NCBI GenBank assembly: GCA_035271065.1
Contig: DATESB010000132.1
Coordinates: 1-64,000, forward strand
DNA: 64,000 nucleotides
Direction of reading: 5' to 3'
Origin: JAAYYM01 sp035271065
GTDB lineage: Bacteria > Bacillota > Clostridia > Lachnospirales > Lachnospiraceae
Shown here piece after piece: positions 60,615-64,000 of this stretch. The notes beneath the pieces were generated by a model. It was given only the letters and a program-made list of their open reading frames with translations. It was not told the DNA's origin and did no database searches. Every line of letters starts with the position of its first letter. Position 1 is the first letter of the stretch. Both the position numbers and the translations under genes were made by a program.

Positions 60615-60633
60615 GTCTTTTTTCTTGACACCT
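60606..60633. promoter_or_regulatory. Inverted repeat overlapping the rpsP -35 element
   Basis: AGGTGTCAAG (60606-60615) and CTTGACACCT (60624-60633) form a perfect 10-base stem with an 8-base A/T-rich loop. The downstream arm contains the -35 box TTGACA of the rpsP promoter on the minus strand. It could act as an operator or as a weak terminator of the ABC exporter operon; there is no U-tract directly after it. Confidence 0.5.
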
Positions 60634-60667
60634 AATTATATTACATTCTCATCCATACACGTGTCAA

Positions 60668-62299
60668 TTATTTTCTGCCCAAATGTATTAAATTTGAAGT
60701 AATAAACAAGAGCAGCGTTCCGAATATCGCATTTGCTGCCACATTGAGAAATAGACCAATTGCTTCAAGTTCAAACGCATAACTCATTATCAGCACAATT
60801 AACATCGGTATTACTGCAAACATTTTGATAGACATGGCAAATATCACTTTCAGAGCCTCATGTAGGGAAGTCGGAAGCAACATTTCAATGAACAGGTCTG
60901 CATTTGAAAATACATAGTCAACCGCTATAATCAACAACAGCCATCCAATGCAGCTAATCACCTCTGCTCCAATCAGAACACAAGCAATCACATAACCCGG
61001 CAACAAATCCAAAAAAGTAATATAACTGCCTGCCAACACCGAGTATGCTATTTTGTCAAACGGCTTACACGGAACCATATACAAAAAATTACATCTTGTC
61101 TCATTTGCGCTTGGATTGACATAGCTTCTAAAGAATATAATGCCTAACATAATAGCACCAACAATCAAGATATCCTCTGTCTCCACAGCAAACCTGCAAA
61201 GAGCACCAAGTGCACCCAAAATAAAGATATAAGTGATAGAGGTCTTTGAGAAGAAACCAAGTATGGCATACCGTTTCCGATTATGTACTTCCTTCCAAAA
61301 GAATACGTTTGCGCCCTTGCCTTTTGATAGCTCTTCTCCTCGCTGTCTGTCGGCATACTTTTTGGTAATATTCAAACCTGCCTTGCTGGCCTCCATAATT
61401 TCCTGGCGTTTCACAGTGCTTGAAATCGCATCTTCATAGAAATCTGCTTTGATACGGAAAATAACGTATGTATAGATCACATAGCCAAGCATTGTCAATG
61501 TAGTAAAAATGATCAGTTTCGTCATATTCCCCGCAAATGCTGCCGCGATAATTGCCGGTATCCATCCTACCATGGGAACAAGCATAAACCATTCATTGGT
61601 AAACATGTGAATGCCTGCATCAAACACATTCTCGCCATTTATAACAACCATATAAAACAGAATAAACATAATAACAGCAGCAACAAGCAATACAAATGGT
61701 TTTACAAATTTACGCAATGATTCCTTTGTGGCAACCAACGTATAAACCAAAATACAGGTAAGTTTGCCAAGTGCAAGTATCAGCATCCAAGCAGCCAAAA
61801 GTGCCAATGCCATCCAAATACTCAATCCCAGATTAAAAACCAGATTAGGAATCTGAAAGCCAAGATACAGTGTACCAATAAAAATGGCACCCATTTGCAA
61901 CATTGTCTTAAAGAGTAATACATACTGCGGTTTTCGCGGCGACGGGAACAGGAAATTCACGTCCGGCATTGTAAATATGGATGACCCACTTTTATCGCCA
62001 CAATACAAATTAAACAAGAATGTTGCGATTGTGACAGCAGAAACAACGGCGAGCACCACCTGGTTCATTTTTTCCACGTCTTCCGGGGTCCGAATCGTTT
62101 CCTCCTCAGAAACATCTTCCTCAATCTCCTGCGTCTGCTCTGTTTCTTCCTCAACGATATTCGAAACAACCGCTGCACCCAAACCAAATACAATACCAAA
62201 CAGAAAACATGCCCCTATCATAACTGCAACCCATGTCTTAAACAGTTTCTTAATCGCATTTACAAAGGTATGTGACACGTAAAATAAAAACAGTCTCAT
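60668..62299 (-). CDS. ABC exporter membrane subunit (ABC_export type)
   Basis: A 543-residue protein with about 12-14 membrane helices. The N-terminal region (FTMPDVNFLFPSPRKPQYVLL) is diagnostic of the putative ABC exporter family PF16962, which pairs with a YtrB/EcsA-like ATPase. An acidic loop (VEEETEQTQEIEEDV) near 50-70 faces one side. The substrate is unknown. The start codon overlaps the ATPase stop codon by four bases, so subunits are coupled. Confidence 0.88.
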   Translation of the reverse strand: MRLFLFYVSHTFVNAIKKLFKTWVAVMIGACFLFGIVFGLGAAVVSNIVEEETEQTQEIEEDVSEEETIRTPEDVEKMNQVVLAVVSAVTIATFLFNLYCGDKSGSSIFTMPDVNFLFPSPRKPQYVLLFKTMLQMGAIFIGTLYLGFQIPNLVFNLGLSIWMALALLAAWMLILALGKLTCILVYTLVATKESLRKFVKPFVLLVAAVIMFILFYMVVINGENVFDAGIHMFTNEWFMLVPMVGWIPAIIAAAFAGNMTKLIIFTTLTMLGYVIYTYVIFRIKADFYEDAISSTVKRQEIMEASKAGLNITKKYADRQRGEELSKGKGANVFFWKEVHNRKRYAILGFFSKTSITYIFILGALGALCRFAVETEDILIVGAIMLGIIFFRSYVNPSANETRCNFLYMVPCKPFDKIAYSVLAGSYITFLDLLPGYVIACVLIGAEVISCIGWLLLIIAVDYVFSNADLFIEMLLPTSLHEALKVIFAMSIKMFAVIPMLIVLIMSYAFELEAIGLFLNVAANAIFGTLLLFITSNLIHLGRK

Positions 62300-63006
62300 G
62301 CGTCTTCTTCCTCGCTCTCTGTCAATTCAAAAAAGAGTTCCTCCAGACTTTGACCTGCCGCTTCCAATTCTTCTCGCTGCACCTGCGCAAGTATTTTTCC
62401 TGATTTCATAATCAATGTCTGATCCCAGAGCATATCTATACTTTCAATCATATGCGTGCTGACCAGCAGAGAACATCCGTCTGCGCGAAGTTCCTTCATC
62501 ATTTCTTTCAGCTCTTTGATGGCATGAGGGTCTAATCCAATCATTGGCTCATCAAACAAAATCATCTTTGGTCTTGGCAGCAATCCACAGCAGATACTAA
62601 GTTTTTGCTGCATTCCCTTGGAAAGTTCATCACCGAATTTTTTCTTTTTATCATCCAACTCCATACGTCTAAGCAATTCATTGGCATAATCTTTATAATC
62701 ATTCAGTTTATATGCCCTTGCTATAAAATCCAAATGCTCCATAACGGTCAAATTGGGATAAAGCGCCGGCATCTCCGGTACATAACCTATGAGTTTCTTT
62801 GCCGGAACACTCTTATTATCAATTCCTTCTACCGTAATCTGCCCTTTATATTTCAGAAAACCAATAATAGACTTAATTGCAGTACTCTTACCTGCTCCGT
62901 TCGGTCCAAGTAACACCGTAATGGAACTATCCGGCAACGTAAAGTTCAAATCTTCATTGGCAAGTACTTTCCCGTATTTTTTAGTTAACTTCGATACCTC
63001 TAACAT
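62296..63006 (-). CDS. ABC transporter ATP-binding protein
   Basis: A 236-residue ATPase with Walker A GPNGAGKST (about 34-42), the signature LSKGMQQKLS (about 127-136), Walker B MILFDEPMIGLD and the switch histidine STHMIES. It pairs with the ABC exporter downstream. The promoter region (63033-63079) carries a perfect 8-base inverted repeat of GntR/YtrA type, but no GntR gene is in the window. The ATG follows GGGAGG. Confidence 0.94.
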   Translation of the reverse strand: MLEVSKLTKKYGKVLANEDLNFTLPDSSITVLLGPNGAGKSTAIKSIIGFLKYKGQITVEGIDNKSVPAKKLIGYVPEMPALYPNLTVMEHLDFIARAYKLNDYKDYANELLRRMELDDKKKKFGDELSKGMQQKLSICCGLLPRPKMILFDEPMIGLDPHAIKELKEMMKELRADGCSLLVSTHMIESIDMLWDQTLIMKSGKILAQVQREELEAAGQSLEELFFELTESEEEDA

Positions 63007-63032
63007 AAAAACCTCCCTGATATTGATTTCAT

Positions 63033-63079
63033 TTGTATTACTTCACTAATACAATAATCCATACCAAGGAGATTGTCAA
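63033..63079 (-). promoter_or_regulatory. Promoter with GntR-like operator for the ABC exporter operon
   Basis: TTGACA (63074-63079) and TATTGT (63051-63056) on the minus strand are 17 bases apart. TTGTATTA (63033-63040) and TAATACAA (63047-63054) form a perfect inverted repeat with a 6-base spacer, overlapping the -10 box and the transcription start. TGTATTA-N6-TAATACA is typical of GntR/YtrA-family operators. Confidence 0.65.
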
Positions 63080-63116
63080 TCATTATTTTATTTTATCAAA
63101 CCTTATGCTTTCGCTA

Positions 63117-64000
63117 TCAGAAAATACTCTTAAATTTACCTCTCTTGCCCATGCCACCCATCATACCGGGAAGTTGTTTCATCATCTTCTTTGACTGCTC
63201 AAACTGTTTGACAAGTCGATTCACTTCCGCAATGTCAACGCCTGCCCCTTTGGCAATACGGTGTTTACGGCTTGGGTTCAGAATATCAGGATTCTGTCGC
63301 TCTTTCTTTGTCATAGAAAGGATAATTGCTTCTGTACGCGCCATTTTCTTATCATCAACCATAGACTCAAGTTCTGCGGTATTCACGCCTTTTCCTAAAC
63401 CGCCAAGACCGCCCATGCTGCCCATCATACCAAGCACGCTGGACATACCGCCCATCTTCTTCATTTGCGTCATGCTCTCCAAATAGTCCTCAAAATCAAA
63501 CTTACCTTTTTTGAGCTTCTGCGCCATTTGCTTTTCTTTATCTTCATCAATCTCGCCGATATTCTCCTGCACCTTTTCAATAAGCGTCAGAACATCGCCC
63601 ATACCTAAGATACGGTTTGCCATTCTGTCTGGGTAAAACTGCTCCAAATCAGACAGTTTTTCACCCATACCAATATATAAAATCGGCTTTCCGGTAACCG
63701 CCTTAACCGACAAAGCGGCACCACCTCTGGCATCACCATCCATTTTGGATAATACAACACCGTCAACGCCAACCTTTACATCAAAATCCTTCGCCACATT
63801 CACGGCATCCTGTCCGGTCATGGCATCCACAACCAGCAATGTCTGATGTACATCAACATTTGCCTTGATATCCTGCAATTCTGCCATCATTTCTTCATCA
63901 ATCTGCAAACGTCCCGCGGTATCCAGTATAATAACATTATGTCCATTCTTCTCTGCATGTGCAAGTGCTGCTTTTGCTATATCCACAGGCTTCTGATTGT
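63117..64000 (-). CDS. ffh: Signal recognition particle protein Ffh, C-terminal part
   Basis: Ffh is the SRP54 GTPase that targets nascent membrane proteins. The window contains the later part of the GTPase domain (QKPVDIAKAALAHAEKNG, ILDTAGRLQID, VVDAMTGQDAVNVAK) and the full M domain (Met-rich MTQMKKMGGMSSVLGMMGS, then KQLPGMMGGMGKRGKFKSIF). The 5' end lies outside, so the N domain and P-loop are not seen. It is next to the ABC and rpsP genes, as in other Firmicutes. Confidence 0.97.
   Translation of the reverse strand, partial: NQKPVDIAKAALAHAEKNGHNVIILDTAGRLQIDEEMMAELQDIKANVDVHQTLLVVDAMTGQDAVNVAKDFDVKVGVDGVVLSKMDGDARGGAALSVKAVTGKPILYIGMGEKLSDLEQFYPDRMANRILGMGDVLTLIEKVQENIGEIDEDKEKQMAQKLKKGKFDFEDYLESMTQMKKMGGMSSVLGMMGSMGGLGGLGKGVNTAELESMVDDKKMARTEAIILSMTKKERQNPDILNPSRKHRIAKGAGVDIAEVNRLVKQFEQSKKMMKQLPGMMGGMGKRGKFKSIF

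Noticed and set aside
1..64000. tRNA or rRNA genes
   Set aside because: I saw no CCA-ended cloverleaf-like or rRNA-like segments in the intergenic gaps; a covariance search would be needed to exclude small ones.

Overview
The window looks like a stretch of low-GC Clostridia chromosome, most likely from the family Lachnospiraceae. The evidence is gene order and content: rpsP-khpA-rimM-trmD-rplS next to ffh; the ylqF/rnhB/ylqG/ylqH-like order; scpA-scpB; era-yqzL-recO; a biotin-dependent sodium-pump decarboxylase cluster; both pyruvate kinase and pyruvate phosphate dikinase; and AGGAGG-type ribosome binding sites with TTGACA/TATAAT promoters. I saw no rRNA, tRNA, CRISPR array or phage. Nearly everything lies on the minus strand; the one clear plus-strand gene is the 1419-codon activase at 41621-45880.

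Layout by region. 1-4247: end of an ispH-rpsA unit (20-base overlap), a HI0933/BaiN-type flavoprotein, a ClC-type chloride transporter and a TetR regulator, with inverted repeats on both sides of tetR. 4248-9614: a five-gene operon with a strong promoter, encoding an acyl-CoA carboxyltransferase, OadG, a biotin carrier, OadB and an oxaloacetate/pyruvate carboxyltransferase. 9631-15963: two D-Ala-D-Ala carboxypeptidases, ScpB, ScpA, a membrane-anchored phosphoesterase and a GGDEF protein. 16022-21304: rpsU, alaS, an MFS carrier and asnA. 21411-24845: DUF2812, PadR and CPBP genes, then pyk.

25039-29493 is the accessory part: a possible structured intergenic RNA, a LytTR regulator with an NTF2-like front domain, two AAA_14/DUF4143 ATPases (one without a start codon), three 34-base tandem repeats, and a DUF6273-type exported protein whose reading frame runs through its own terminator. 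A 15-base direct repeat brackets the ATPase and exported-protein block, exactly where the broken ATPase gene would regain an ATG. 29608-41418 carries ppdK (behind a long leader containing a terminator), glyS, a lipoprotein, recO, a YqzL-like gene, era, a DUF4349 protein, an M16C peptidase and a rhomboid-like protein.

41621-48129 holds the fused activase and, convergent to it, a kinase-less membrane sensor (receiver with Asp replaced by Asn, plus HPt) coupled to a separate HPt protein. 48200-58013 is a long housekeeping run from one signal peptidase gene to metA. 58129-64000 carries rplS, trmD, rimM, khpA, rpsP, an ABC exporter behind a GntR-like operator, and the 3' part of ffh.

Working together: the decarboxylase operon probably links oxaloacetate or acyl-CoA decarboxylation to sodium export. 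Pyk and PpdK both act at the phosphoenolpyruvate-pyruvate step, and PpdK may be controlled by its leader. Most other genes serve translation, protein export, chromosome segregation and cell-wall trimming. No single large unknown system is evident. The best candidates for new biology are the ppdK leader RNA, the split ATPase/DUF6273 block with its repeats, the two-transferase sodium pump and the degenerate phosphorelay pair.
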